DNA of 64,000 bases from Rhizobium sp. Q54. Its GTDB lineage: Bacteria > Bacteroidota > Bacteroidia > Flavobacteriales > Flavobacteriaceae. The translations under genes were made by a program, and so were the position numbers. The stretch covers positions 1-64,000 of the forward strand of contig CALQAH020000002.1 of assembly GCA_943328505.2 (NCBI GenBank), given 5' to 3'. Below are positions 33,327-41,479 of this stretch, one piece after another. How positions within the stretch are numbered: position 1 is the stretch's first letter; each line of letters starts with the position of its first letter. The notes below the pieces were generated by a model. It worked only from the letters and a program-made list of their open reading frames with translations. It searched no databases and was not told the origin of the DNA.

Positions 33327-33533
33327 AAATAATAGAAACATCTTCCCCCACTTCATATCCTCTTCTTCTCGTGGTGGGGTTTGCCAGTTGATTTAATTTC
33401 AACTCATATATTCTATACTATAATAAATATAGTATAATTTCAAAAAGTCATCATTTAGGGTGATTTTTTTCAAAAAAAAGTTTAGAAAATAATTAAAGAA
33501 CCAAATGGTTAATATTATCTATAATTTTTTTTA
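33327..33533. other. Intergenic region between RNA candidate and fic gene
   Basis: Contains a hairpin CCCCAC/GTGGGG (about 33347-33379) and a perfect palindrome TATACTATA/TATAGTATA (33414-33436, 5-base loop). The second could be an operator or the end of the fic transcript. No gene seen. Confidence 0.4.
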
Positions 33534-35084
33534 TTATAACTCCGCAACAGGCTTACCGTCCATTGTTAATTTTACCAAATCTCCAATAAACTTAGCGAAT
33601 GGTGCTATATCTTGTTTGACGCTAGCCATTTCAAGAGAATTCATATATTCATCTCTTTTTTGAACAGGTATTACCATCCATTTATAACCTCCCGATGCTA
33701 ATAATGTATTCATTAAGAATCTGCCCATTCTACCATTTCCATCCATATAAGGGTGAATATAAACAAATATGAAATGTCCTAAAACTGCTCTTACAGATGC
33801 TTCAGGTTCTTCGGATATCAATTCAAATAAAATTGGCATTACGTCTCTTACAGCATCCACATTTACGGGTACGTGTTGTGATTGTCCAATATAAACTTGA
33901 TGTCTTCTGTATCCGGCTAAATCAGAAGGTTTTAAAATACCTGAAGTTACACTTGGTGAAAATAATTCTCTAAACCAATCGCTATGTTCTTCAGAAAGTA
34001 TCTTACCTAAATCACCGCCATCAATAATTTTTTCAATACTATTTTTTACACTATTAAAAGCAAGCCAATAACCTCTTGCAGCCATAGCATCTCTATGTTT
34101 TTTATCTTCTTCATTATCTCCTAAATTCCATTTGCCACTTTTGACTTTTTCAATTAGTTCCGGAGTGACTTTATATTTTTCAATTGATAAAGAGTGGTAC
34201 GCATCGGTTACGTAGATATCGTCAATATTTTTTAGAAAAGTCGCTTTGTCTATCAAATTAATATTTAATGGCTTTGGGAAAGCTTTAATTACTTCATCTC
34301 GCATTTCAACCCACATTAAACGGATTCTATTACAATATGGGGAACGTTCTCTTGAATTTAATGGGATAGCTGTTTTCTGTTCAAATGGGTCTGTTTCTCG
34401 CACATCGTAACCTGCTGACTTCATCGTTTTCAAAATCTCATCTGCTATTTTAGAATTTCCTATATTTCTAAATGCCCCCACTATTCTTCCGGCTTTCAAA
34501 CTATGCCCGCCATCTAATAATAATCCTAAAATTTCAGAAGCATCATTTATCATACTTAATGCCGTTCTCACATCTATTGGATTACTAACAAAAATTGTTG
34601 GAGAACAATAAATAATAGAGGAAGATAGATTTAATATTCTCAATCCGTTTTTAACCTCTACACCTTCTAATTCTGATAGTGGCGATTTCATACAGAATAA
34701 CGAAGTATTGAATAATAAAGAGGTGTTATTGTTTTTACCCTTTACTGACCGTACTATCATCTGATTTGGAACTACCTCGTTACCTGAATGAAGCAACAAT
34801 GACTGTTCGGCAGAAATACAATAATCATCACCGTATCGGTCTTCTAAAAACTTCGAGCAAAACCCCCAATAAGAAGTGAACCAAGAGGTACTATTACCTT
34901 TATTTTCTTCAGGATTTACCGCAATGTACCAGCCTCTAATAACTTCTCTTATGAAACCATTAGCAATAAGTCGGTCTTTATGAGTTCTACTTAAATCTTC
35001 CGATTTAATAGCTACAATGCCCTTACTTTGTATTGCTTGGAGAACTTTTAGTGATTCTGCTAGTTTTTCTGCCGGTTTTGCCAT
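33534..35084 (-). CDS. Fic-domain protein with AbiEi-like N-terminal winged helix
   Basis: 516 residues. Residues 1-65 (AESLKVLQAIQSKGIVAIK, then RLIANGFIREVIRGWYIAV) resemble the N-terminal winged HTH of AbiEi-type antitoxins. A middle region of about 200 residues follows. The Fic domain carries an intact motif HPYMDGNGRMGR (His444), so AMP or similar transfer to a target protein is expected. I do not see a clear inhibitory (S/T)xxxE(G/N) helix, but have not excluded one. Directly upstream lie four 24-base iterons, likely bound by its own HTH. It could be a self-regulated toxin or defence effector. Confidence 0.85.
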   Translation of the reverse strand: MAKPAEKLAESLKVLQAIQSKGIVAIKSEDLSRTHKDRLIANGFIREVIRGWYIAVNPEENKGNSTSWFTSYWGFCSKFLEDRYGDDYCISAEQSLLLHSGNEVVPNQMIVRSVKGKNNNTSLLFNTSLFCMKSPLSELEGVEVKNGLRILNLSSSIIYCSPTIFVSNPIDVRTALSMINDASEILGLLLDGGHSLKAGRIVGAFRNIGNSKIADEILKTMKSAGYDVRETDPFEQKTAIPLNSRERSPYCNRIRLMWVEMRDEVIKAFPKPLNINLIDKATFLKNIDDIYVTDAYHSLSIEKYKVTPELIEKVKSGKWNLGDNEEDKKHRDAMAARGYWLAFNSVKNSIEKIIDGGDLGKILSEEHSDWFRELFSPSVTSGILKPSDLAGYRRHQVYIGQSQHVPVNVDAVRDVMPILFELISEEPEASVRAVLGHFIFVYIHPYMDGNGRMGRFLMNTLLASGGYKWMVIPVQKRDEYMNSLEMASVKQDIAPFAKFIGDLVKLTMDGKPVAEL

Positions 35085-35181
35085 CGTGTGTTTGTTATAG
35101 TATAGCGCTGTGTGTTTATTATAATAAGTCGTCGTGTGTTTGTTATAATTTAACGATGTGCGTTTATTATAATTTGATGCA
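35085..35181. promoter_or_regulatory. Four 24-base iterons in front of the fic gene
   Basis: GTGTGTTT (GTGCGTTT in the fourth) begins at 35086, 35110, 35134 and 35158, exactly 24 bases apart. The unit is about GTGTGTTT, G/A, TTATAAT, A/T-rich, CG. The array runs right up to the fic start codon, so transcription or translation must begin within it. A repeated operator is the simplest reading. Confidence 0.85.
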
Positions 35182-35267
35182 AATATATGTAAATAATAAT
35201 AAATGGATGAAAAATAAATTCTTTAAATAAAAATCAATAACTAACCTCAAGCGAAAACGCAACAGGT

Positions 35268-35375
35268 TGTCTCAATTAAATTCGCGTCTCAAAAAAATAT
35301 AAAAAACACGCGCCGACATATAGGTTTTCCGCTGTATGTTAGCCTTAACTAAATCCAAAGGATAAAATTGAGACA
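35268..35375. promoter_or_regulatory. Half-site triad upstream of the island 2 serine recombinase
   Basis: TGTCTCAATT (35268-35277) and its exact inverted copy AATTGAGACA (35366-35375), which ends two bases before the recombinase ATG. A third, direct half-site GTCTCAA is at 35286-35292. The arrangement parallels the triad at 25673-25776 in island 1. Confidence 0.6.
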
Positions 35376-35377
35376 TT

Positions 35378-36022
35378 ATGATAAAAGCAGTAATCTATTC
35401 CAGAGTGAGTTCCGAAGGCAATCGTCAGGATAATGAAAGACAAACAAATGAACTTATTGAATATGCCAACAAGATGGGTTACAAACTCGTTGAGGTATAT
35501 GAAGAAAAAGTTAGTGGTTATAAGAAAAATGAAGACCGACCAATATTTTCAAGAATGTTAGAAGAAATTGAAAAGGGTGCAATTGATAAAGTATTAGTAT
35601 GGGAATTAAGTAGAATTGGTCGTTCAGTAATTCAGTCTCTACAGAACATTCAACTATTGACAGATAAAAAAGTATCCATCTACATTAAGAACTTCAACTT
35701 GGAGACATTAAACGATGATAAAACCCCCAATTCGTTATCTATGTTTATGGTTCAGATTTTGTTTAGTGTTGCTAATATGGAGGCACAACTAACTAAAAGC
35801 AGGATGGTTTCCGGCTATCGTAATCATATTAAGAATGGTGGGAAGGTAGGAAGAAAATCAGGTTCAATTGAAACCGAAGAAGAAACAATTCAAAAACATT
35901 CGGATGTATTAAAATTATTAAAAAAGAAATTATCAATCAGGCAAATATCCGGATTAACAAATAAATCAACAAATACAGTTTTGAAAGTGAAATCAACCGC
36001 AAATAAACTTCAAATGATATGA
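35378..36022 (+). CDS. Serine recombinase (resolvase/invertase family), island 2
   Basis: 214 residues. YSRVSSEGNRQ with nucleophile Ser11, ERQTNELIEYANKMGY, LVWELSRIGRS, and ANMEAQLTKSRMVSGYR mark the catalytic domain and E helix. GRKSGSIETEEE links to a C-terminal HTH (LSIRQISGLTNKSTNTVLKV). It acts on short sites by a Ser-linked double-strand cut and rotation. Only about a third of positions look identical to the island 1 recombinase by eye, yet gene order and the overlap with a small partner are the same. Confidence 0.92.
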   Translation: MIKAVIYSRVSSEGNRQDNERQTNELIEYANKMGYKLVEVYEEKVSGYKKNEDRPIFSRMLEEIEKGAIDKVLVWELSRIGRSVIQSLQNIQLLTDKKVSIYIKNFNLETLNDDKTPNSLSMFMVQILFSVANMEAQLTKSRMVSGYRNHIKNGGKVGRKSGSIETEEETIQKHSDVLKLLKKKLSIRQISGLTNKSTNTVLKVKSTANKLQMI

Positions 36023-36381
36023 AAGAATATCCTATATCTATTTCAAAAGTTTATGTCCTATTAAATAAAGTATTGAATACTTTAATAAGAAGAAATTTTG
36101 GTAAACATTATTCCATTCGTTTAAACTCATTAACTTTTATTTCTAACCGAAGTAATGTAAATTATTTTCAAACTTCTTCAGAGAAAATTACTATAAAATC
36201 GTTAAAACCAATTCATTTGAATGAACTACTATTGATTAAAGAGTTTTTATTGTTTAATATCAATACTGCATTATTATGTATAGATAATGTATATTATATT
36301 GAAGTTGTGGAGCTTGACCTTAAAATAGCAACAACCAATAATTATTTATTAAACAATTTTAATAAAAAAGACTATATTTGA
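36019..36381 (+). CDS. Partner protein of serine recombinase (120 residues)
   Basis: Overlaps the recombinase stop by four bases (ATGA). Begins MKEYPISISKVYVLLNKVLN, with later LNELLLIKEFLLFNINTALL and YYIEVVELDLK. The order of short strand, helix, strand, long helix and final strand ending in Asp resembles the 103-residue partner in island 1 (24728), though identity is low. No known family recognised. Confidence 0.6.
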   Translation: MKEYPISISKVYVLLNKVLNTLIRRNFGKHYSIRLNSLTFISNRSNVNYFQTSSEKITIKSLKPIHLNELLLIKEFLLFNINTALLCIDNVYYIEVVELDLKIATTNNYLLNNFNKKDYI

Positions 36382-36391
36382 AATAAATAAA

Positions 36392-36452
36392 GTATGATGG
36401 TAGTCATACCAATCTACACTTTTTGGGGTGGCTTTGTATGATTTTGTCATAC
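36392..36452 (+). promoter_or_regulatory. Twin hairpins with identical arms
   Basis: GTATGA/TCATAC occurs twice: 36392-36409 (6-base loop) and 36436-36452 (5-base loop). They follow the partner gene. Neither has a T tract, so operators or mRNA-stabilising hairpins are more likely than terminators. Confidence 0.45.
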
Positions 36453-36643
36453 ATATATACAAGTTATGGGCAAGTTTAAAAAACGACACAGCGGAATAAA
36501 ATAGACAAGAGAACCACCGACTTTTGACTCGTCTTGACAGATATGTTAAGACCAAACAAAAATTAATTCACAAATGTGGAGACCAGAAACCACTTTAAAA
36601 AACGGAACATAATCTAACAAAAGTGGCGACTACGCAAAACAAA

Positions 36644-36940
36644 ATGAAAAAATTAATGACCATTTTTGGAGCAATATTATTTGCTTCTGTAATTCTGACA
36701 AGTTGCGGCAAAAAAGCTAGCGAGTATGAGAAGTTGACAAGAGAATATAAAAATGTTCTTTGTATCGGTATGGGAAATGGGTCTTCTTTAAGTGATAAAA
36801 CCAAAGCTTTACAAAGACAACTTGAACTAAATAAAGAATATGAAGAAGCATTAAAAAGTTTACCTCAAGATGAAAAAGCAAAATTAATGATGTCTTGGGC
36901 TAATATAATGGCAGAAGTTGCGGATGGAAAATGTGATTAA
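36644..36940 (+). CDS. Small lipoprotein (cassette 1)
   Basis: 98 residues from the ATG at 36644. MKKLMTIFGAILFASVILTSCGKK is a lipoprotein signal with lipobox LTSC. The mature part is helical and charged (EYEKLTREYKNVLCIG, KTKALQRQLELNKEYEEALKSLP). No family recognised. Single-gene unit followed by an attC-like half-palindrome. Confidence 0.65.
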   Translation: MKKLMTIFGAILFASVILTSCGKKASEYEKLTREYKNVLCIGMGNGSSLSDKTKALQRQLELNKEYEEALKSLPQDEKAKLMMSWANIMAEVADGKCD

Positions 36941-36942
36941 AC

Positions 36943-37103
36943 CAGCCCTAAACTGCACATTTGCGAATATAGTGGGTTTAGTGGTAAATGAAACAAGCAA
37001 AATTTGCATAAGCCTTATTGAAAGAAACGAGCAATTGCAAATAATTTAACAAATAAGTGGAGACAGACCCCACTATAAAAAACGAGGCGTATTCCGAAAA
37101 GCC
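36943..37103 (+). repeat. attC-like site B (degenerate)
   Basis: The left half (CCAGCCC, GCACATTTGCG, ATAT, GGGTTTAG, GGTAA) matches that of site C at 37522 in most positions. The right half keeps CCCACTATA, complementary to TATAGTGGG, but lacks the GTTAGC end. 37051-37100 also resembles 36571-36620, before cassette 1. Confidence 0.5.
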
Positions 37104-37137
37104 TTACGAGTAGGAACAAAATTTAAAAAATAAAAAT

Positions 37138-37518
37138 ATGACTGGAATTATTATTGCTTTCTTTTTACCAATTTACATAATTGGTTTATTAGTAATGGCC
37201 CTGCTACAAATGCTTGGTGGCAAGTTTGTCGCGAAAATAGATAATGCTACTTATGGTAGTGCTTTCTTAATTAGTTTATTTTCTTCACTTGGAACGGCTA
37301 TTGTTTTAACATTGTTAGGCAAAATGGGGCTGCTAGGCAATATGGGTGTAGGTATTGTTTTTTCAATTCTATTATCTGTCGCAAGTTTGGCGTATGTAAC
37401 AAAATTAAAATGGAAATGTCCAGATTTTGGCACTGCCATTAAGGCTTCATCAATTAATATTATTGTTACTGTAATTTTTTGGGTTGTTATCTTATCAAAA
37501 TTTAGTGAGTTTTTATAA
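37138..37518 (+). CDS. Small membrane protein (cassette 2)
   Basis: 126 residues with four predicted membrane spans (IIIAFFLPIYIIGLLVMALL, AFLISLFSSLGTAIVLTLLG, MGVGIVFSILLSVASLAYV, NIIVTVIFWVVILS). No conserved catalytic residues and no family recognised. Flanked by attC-like sites on both sides. Confidence 0.65.
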   Translation: MTGIIIAFFLPIYIIGLLVMALLQMLGGKFVAKIDNATYGSAFLISLFSSLGTAIVLTLLGKMGLLGNMGVGIVFSILLSVASLAYVTKLKWKCPDFGTAIKASSINIIVTVIFWVVILSKFSEFL

Positions 37519-37521
37519 AAC

Positions 37522-37657
37522 CAGCCCATAACAGCACATTTGCGGATATGGCGGGTTTAGAGGTAATTGAAACATTTTGCTTCAAATAATCATTGGTGGT
37601 AAAATGAAATATACTGCTACTAAGTCCGCCACATCGCAAATCTGCAAAACGTTAGCA
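37522..37657 (+). repeat. attC-like site C
   Basis: An imperfect palindrome of about 130 bases. Left arm ATAAC, GCA, ATTTGCG, ATGGCGG; right arm CCGCCA, CGCAAAT, TGC, GTTAGC. The arms pair in order with an unpaired base or two, as in integron recombination sites (AAC at one end, GTT at the other). Confidence 0.65.
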
Positions 37658-37743
37658 ACCATTTTAACGCTTAAGGAGAATTAATATTTCAGAATCTAAT
37701 GAGAAACGAAACAAATTAAGCTTGAGAATTTTAATATTGTATT

Positions 37744-38673
37744 ATGAATAAGTTTTCTTTTTTATTATTGATTTCTCTTTCCTTTTTTGCTCAAACCAAA
37801 GGTGTTGTGGTTGACGAATCGGGGAACCCTATTCCGTATGTGAATATTTGGGTTGAAAATGAAAATATCGGAACGACTTCCGAAGAAAATGGTGAGTTTT
37901 CAATTGCTAATGCTGAAAATAAAACCCTCGTTTTTTCAGCTGTTGGATTTGAAACATTAAAAGCCAAATTAAACGAATCTGGAAAAGTAGTTTTAAAAAC
38001 AATCGCCTATCAATTAGAAGAGGTAGTAATTCAAAAACGAATTGGAAAAGACCAAATAGAAATTGGAAAGTTTAAAAAAAGAGATGTTAAAATGTTTTAC
38101 GGGACAGGTATCCAGCCTTCAATATTAGCCAAATTTATAGCACCAACACAGGACATAAAAACACATCCTTTCGTCGATAATATTACTTTTTCAACCTTTT
38201 CAAATATCAATAATGCGAAAATAAAAATTCGGTTTTATGAAGTGGCACAAGACGGAAGCCCAGGTTTGGATTATTCAGATGACATAATTGTTGTTTCGGT
38301 TAAGAACGGCAAACAAAACAATAGACTTGATTTAAAAGATAAAAATATAATAATTCCAGATAAAGGTTTGTTTATTGCCTTTGAATGGATGATTATAGAG
38401 GAAAATAAATATACTTACGAATATACTCTTGATGAAGGAAACGGTAAAGTACAAGGAGGTCTACCGGATTCCAAAAAGAAAATTTATAAAGACGGCTTGA
38501 GTTACTGCCCATTAATTGGCACTATTCCTTCGGATTTAAGCACTTCCTGGCATTTCCTTGCAGGTAAATGGGTTTCAAGAAAAATTCACAAAAAAACAGA
38601 GAATTTTAATTTTGAGGATAAATATGATAATAAGTTTGGCGAATTAGCAATTAAAATAACCCTTACCAATTAA
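37744..38673 (+). CDS. Carboxypeptidase-like regulatory domain protein (cassette 3)
   Basis: 309 residues. Signal peptide MNKFSFLLLISLSFFAQ. Residues 18-95 are a CarboxypepD_reg-like beta-sandwich (GVVVDESGNPIPYVNIWVEN, GTTSEENGEFSI, LVFSAVGFETLKAKL) as found at the N-terminus of TonB-dependent receptors, but no barrel follows. The rest (KIKIRFYEVAQDGSPGLDY and further) is another beta-sandwich. Probably an outer-membrane-associated or periplasmic binding protein. It is the longest cassette of the array. Confidence 0.75.
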   Translation: MNKFSFLLLISLSFFAQTKGVVVDESGNPIPYVNIWVENENIGTTSEENGEFSIANAENKTLVFSAVGFETLKAKLNESGKVVLKTIAYQLEEVVIQKRIGKDQIEIGKFKKRDVKMFYGTGIQPSILAKFIAPTQDIKTHPFVDNITFSTFSNINNAKIKIRFYEVAQDGSPGLDYSDDIIVVSVKNGKQNNRLDLKDKNIIIPDKGLFIAFEWMIIEENKYTYEYTLDEGNGKVQGGLPDSKKKIYKDGLSYCPLIGTIPSDLSTSWHFLAGKWVSRKIHKKTENFNFEDKYDNKFGELAIKITLTN

Positions 38674-38746
38674 TCAAAAATTATATAGCGATAAAAATAT
38701 CGAAATTATAACCGTATAAAGTAATTGTTATATACGAAAATATAAA

Positions 38747-38886
38747 CGGCTGCTAACAGCAGTTTGCAAAAATGGCGGGTTTTAGGCTTAATTTAAAGTT
38801 GGTTTTGCACTTGCAAAGTCAGTGTTTAACCGAAAGTTTAGGCTTCCTTAATCCGCCACTTCTGCAAGCTGCAAAACGTTAGCCGT
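38747..38886 (+). repeat. attC-like site D
   Basis: Left arm GGCTGCTAAC, AGCAG, TTTGCA, ATGGCGG; right arm CCGCCA, CTGCAAG, CTGC, GTTAGCC. The ends GGCTGCTAAC and GTTAGCC are complementary over GGCTAAC with a bulge. Same plan as site C. Confidence 0.65.
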
Positions 38887-38948
38887 AATTTTACTAGAAA
38901 TGAACACAAAAAATTAATATCAAATCAATAACAAATAAAAAAAACATT

Positions 38949-39329
38949 ATGAAAACAAAAATCTTTTTTTTCTTGACTTTACTAATTATTACTATTAGTT
39001 GTAACAAAAGCGAAGAAGTTACGATTTCGCCAAATACTAATGGAAATTATACCGGAATTTTTGAACGAAATGGAAATAGTTCAAATGTACAATTGAATTT
39101 AGTAAATGGTTCGTTTAATGGACAAAGCGCCATTCAAAAATTTCCAGCACTTTGTAATGGAACCTATTTGATTTCAGGCAACACAATAACTTTTGATAGT
39201 AATTGCGCGTGGACTGCTGATTTTGACTGGACATTAATCCTAAACGGGCAATGGAACTACAATATGAATGGCAACGTTCTGATATTGACAAAATCAAATG
39301 GGGATAAATATACACTTACTCAACAATAA
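38949..39329 (+). CDS. Small lipoprotein (cassette 4)
   Basis: 126 residues. MKTKIFFFLTLLIITISCNK is a lipoprotein signal with the lipobox ending ISC. The mature part is a predicted beta-barrel or lipocalin-like sheet (NGNYTGIFERNGNSSNVQLN, GNTITFDSNCAW, GNVLILTKSNGDKYTL), typical of small flavobacterial lipoproteins. No exact family. Confidence 0.7.
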   Translation: MKTKIFFFLTLLIITISCNKSEEVTISPNTNGNYTGIFERNGNSSNVQLNLVNGSFNGQSAIQKFPALCNGTYLISGNTITFDSNCAWTADFDWTLILNGQWNYNMNGNVLILTKSNGDKYTLTQQ

Positions 39330-39352
39330 CATTAAAATTAAAATACATTATT

Positions 39353-39637
39353 ATGGAAACAAAAAGAAATCGACATAGAATATTAATTGCAAGTTTGCTT
39401 TTAGTGGCAATTATATTAATAACTGTTTTTTGGCTTACGGGCAAGAATGTGAATGTATATCAGGCAAGTTTTGTTGGTGCTATTTTTGAAATTATCTGGC
39501 TTCCAATGATACTTTTTACATTTATATTGCCATTAGTATGTATCTATTTTTGGAGCTCTGAAAGGTGGAGTTATAAATCACCATTTCTATATTTAACAAT
39601 TGCATCCTCGCTATCTTTAAATTTGTTTCTTTTCTAA
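39353..39637 (+). CDS. Small membrane protein, 94 residues
   Basis: Two or three predicted spans (ILIASLLLVAIILITVFWLT, IIWLPMILFTFILPLVCIYF, and the C-terminal YLTIASSLSLNLFLF). It starts 23 bases after cassette 4 with no attC-like site between, so the two may be one cassette. No family recognised. Confidence 0.6.
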   Translation: METKRNRHRILIASLLLVAIILITVFWLTGKNVNVYQASFVGAIFEIIWLPMILFTFILPLVCIYFWSSERWSYKSPFLYLTIASSLSLNLFLF

Positions 39638-39910
39638 AAAGGGAAAATTGCTTGATAGTTTGTTTAACAGACTAATACTTAAAAAGCACAACTAATATAA
39701 AGAATTAAACTTATTCTTTAAATAATTGTAGAAATGAAACCTCAAATATAAAAAAGTAGATGCCTAATTACAAATTTGGCATTATACCTGTGCAGAATTG
39801 AGTAAAGGGACTTTTTTGGTGAAAATAGGCTCGCAACATAATGATATACAATAATAAGATATAAAATACAAAAAAAACAATAAAGAATTAAAGAGCATTT
39901 TATTTAAGTT
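39638..39910. other. Intergenic region after the cassette array
   Basis: AT-rich; a weak hairpin TGCC/GGCA (near 39763-39782). No gene, no complete attC-like site seen. Confidence 0.4.
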
Positions 39911-39943
39911 AAAAACCACAGTTCAAAAGCTGTGGTTTTTTTA
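39911..39943. terminator. Bidirectional terminator
   Basis: AAAAACCACAG pairs with CTGTGGTTTTT around an 8-base loop, flanked by A and T tracts, between the cassette array (plus) and a 157-residue gene (minus). Confidence 0.85.
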
Positions 39944-39968
39944 TAACCTAATGTTATTTGTCTAGAGG

Positions 39969-40442
39969 TTAAAAAGGTAATTCCGTATTTCTTTTAATAT
40001 CACCAAATACTTCTGTTTTTGGTTCATATTGTTGATAAAACTCCCTTTCAAAAGCCAATTCAAACTCATATTCTTTTTGTTCTTTAGTCCCAATACTAAT
40101 TTCAAGGTAGGGAACTATTTTTTTTGCCCTTGCTCTAAATTCTATTTCATTTAATTTTACTTTAGTTTCCATTACGAATGATAAAACGATAATATCTTTA
40201 TTTGGAGTAAAATCATAAAATCCCGAGGGACTCAATTTGCTCCACCATTCCCGGTTGGAAGATTGACCTACTAATCCTGTTTTGGAATTGGATAATCTTT
40301 TATAGAACTCACTTACACTATTAACTCTTCGGTAAAATGTTTCAGTTGAAAAGGTAATTGTTGCAAAATACCAATACCTATTTTCTTTTTGTTCTTTTAT
40401 TTCACGAAGTAATGACTTTATCTTCTGTTGTAGCTTATTCAT
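39969..40442 (-). CDS. Hypothetical protein, 157 residues
   Basis: Begins MNKLQQKIKSLLREIKEQKE, a charged helix, then alternating strands (YWYFATITFSTETFYRR, KDIIVLSFVMETKVKLNE). Ends NTELPF, the same ELPF ending as the neighbouring 205-residue protein (SVELPF). No family recognised. Confidence 0.55.
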   Translation of the reverse strand: MNKLQQKIKSLLREIKEQKENRYWYFATITFSTETFYRRVNSVSEFYKRLSNSKTGLVGQSSNREWWSKLSPSGFYDFTPNKDIIVLSFVMETKVKLNEIEFRARAKKIVPYLEISIGTKEQKEYEFELAFEREFYQQYEPKTEVFGDIKRNTELPF

Positions 40443-40571
40443 AAATATTGATTGATTGTTGTAATGGGTATAATCCCCCAGACCGATTTTAGACCGATTT
40501 TAGTTTATTACTTTATTATTACTAGCGGTGTTTCCCAGCAAAAAAGGTCAGTATTCACCCCATTAAAGGTA

Positions 40572-41189
40572 TTAAAATGGGAGTTCTACACTCTTTAACA
40601 TACGCATTTGTTGAGGGAAGTCAAGGATGTTATCCCCATTTTCAATATCAAACACTACCAATTCCATTGGGAAAAAGGACATTATTTGTAGTTCTAATGG
40701 ATTAACATATTTTTCCAAGTCAGATAATCTTTTTTTGGTAAATTGTTTGGTGTTATCATAATATATGAAACAGGATTCTATCATATCTTGAATATCCATA
40801 ATTTCAATTCCAATATCTTCTGAAACTTGATAAAAATGGATGTGAAGATTGGGGTATTTAGCTTTTTTGTTATATTGAACTTCCGGTTTTACAAAAGTTA
40901 TTTTATCTATTAGTTTGGATTTATTCTCCTCAACAATTTTTTTAATTCCATCAATTCTAAAATAATTCATAATTGTAAATTTATCAGTTGGATTGATTGT
41001 TACCATCCAATGTTTCAATCGCAGAGGGAATTCAATCTTGCTTTCAACAATCTTTAACTCCTCTAACCTGTTATACAGCTTTAAGCAATTGTCCCGCTGT
41101 TGAGGAAATTCACAATCTACCTCTATTGAAATTAATCCTTCTCCGTCTGATTTACATCCAAATCCAAATAATGGCTTTAACTTTTTCAT
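40572..41189 (-). CDS. Hypothetical protein, 205 residues
   Basis: Begins MKKLKPLFGFGCKSDGEGLI. Helix-strand composition with NLHIHFYQVSEDIGIE and DLEKYVNPLELQIM. The LHIHFY motif recalls replication-initiator or relaxase HUH motifs, but the other required residues are not seen, so this is not proposed. It ends SVELPF. No family recognised. Confidence 0.5.
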   Translation of the reverse strand: MKKLKPLFGFGCKSDGEGLISIEVDCEFPQQRDNCLKLYNRLEELKIVESKIEFPLRLKHWMVTINPTDKFTIMNYFRIDGIKKIVEENKSKLIDKITFVKPEVQYNKKAKYPNLHIHFYQVSEDIGIEIMDIQDMIESCFIYYDNTKQFTKKRLSDLEKYVNPLELQIMSFFPMELVVFDIENGDNILDFPQQMRMLKSVELPF

Positions 41190-41479
41190 AATACTCTTTT
41201 AATATAAGTATTCGTAGAAATGGGAAAAGTCATTTTTTGACTAAATTTTTCTATAAATTTTTTAAACGGGTTTTAGTTTATTTATGGGACTATCCCCCCT
41301 ATATAGAGATTAACACCCCGGGAAGGAACGGGGGGATTCCTCAAAATAATTAGGCAGGGAGGCAGGGAGGTATATTTAAAATACTTTACGAGCTATCCGG
41401 AGGGTTACGATAAATCAATATTCACTCTAATATTGTTTTTAAATAAGAATATGTATATTAGCATATTAATAAACATATT
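41190..41479. other. Intergenic region with unusual G- and C-rich tracts
   Basis: Contains CCCCGGGAAGG, a GGGGGG run and, at 41353-41370, AGGCAGGGAGGCAGGGAGG, which could form a two-layer G-quadruplex. Such tracts are rare in this AT-rich region. The sequence CCCCGGGAAG recurs at 41920-41930. No gene supported. Confidence 0.45.

Noticed and set aside
33150-33356. A 68-residue minus-strand frame
   Set aside because: It is the antisense of the candidate structured RNA, has no protein-like pattern, and the terminator polarity fits the plus strand.
35085-35181. A short CRISPR-like array in front of fic
   Set aside because: The four units are contiguous with no unique spacers, and no cas gene is present. 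They are iterons.
40572-41189. Possible HUH relaxase or replication initiator from the LHIHFY motif
   Set aside because: No catalytic Tyr motif or other HUH-family blocks in the expected order are seen.
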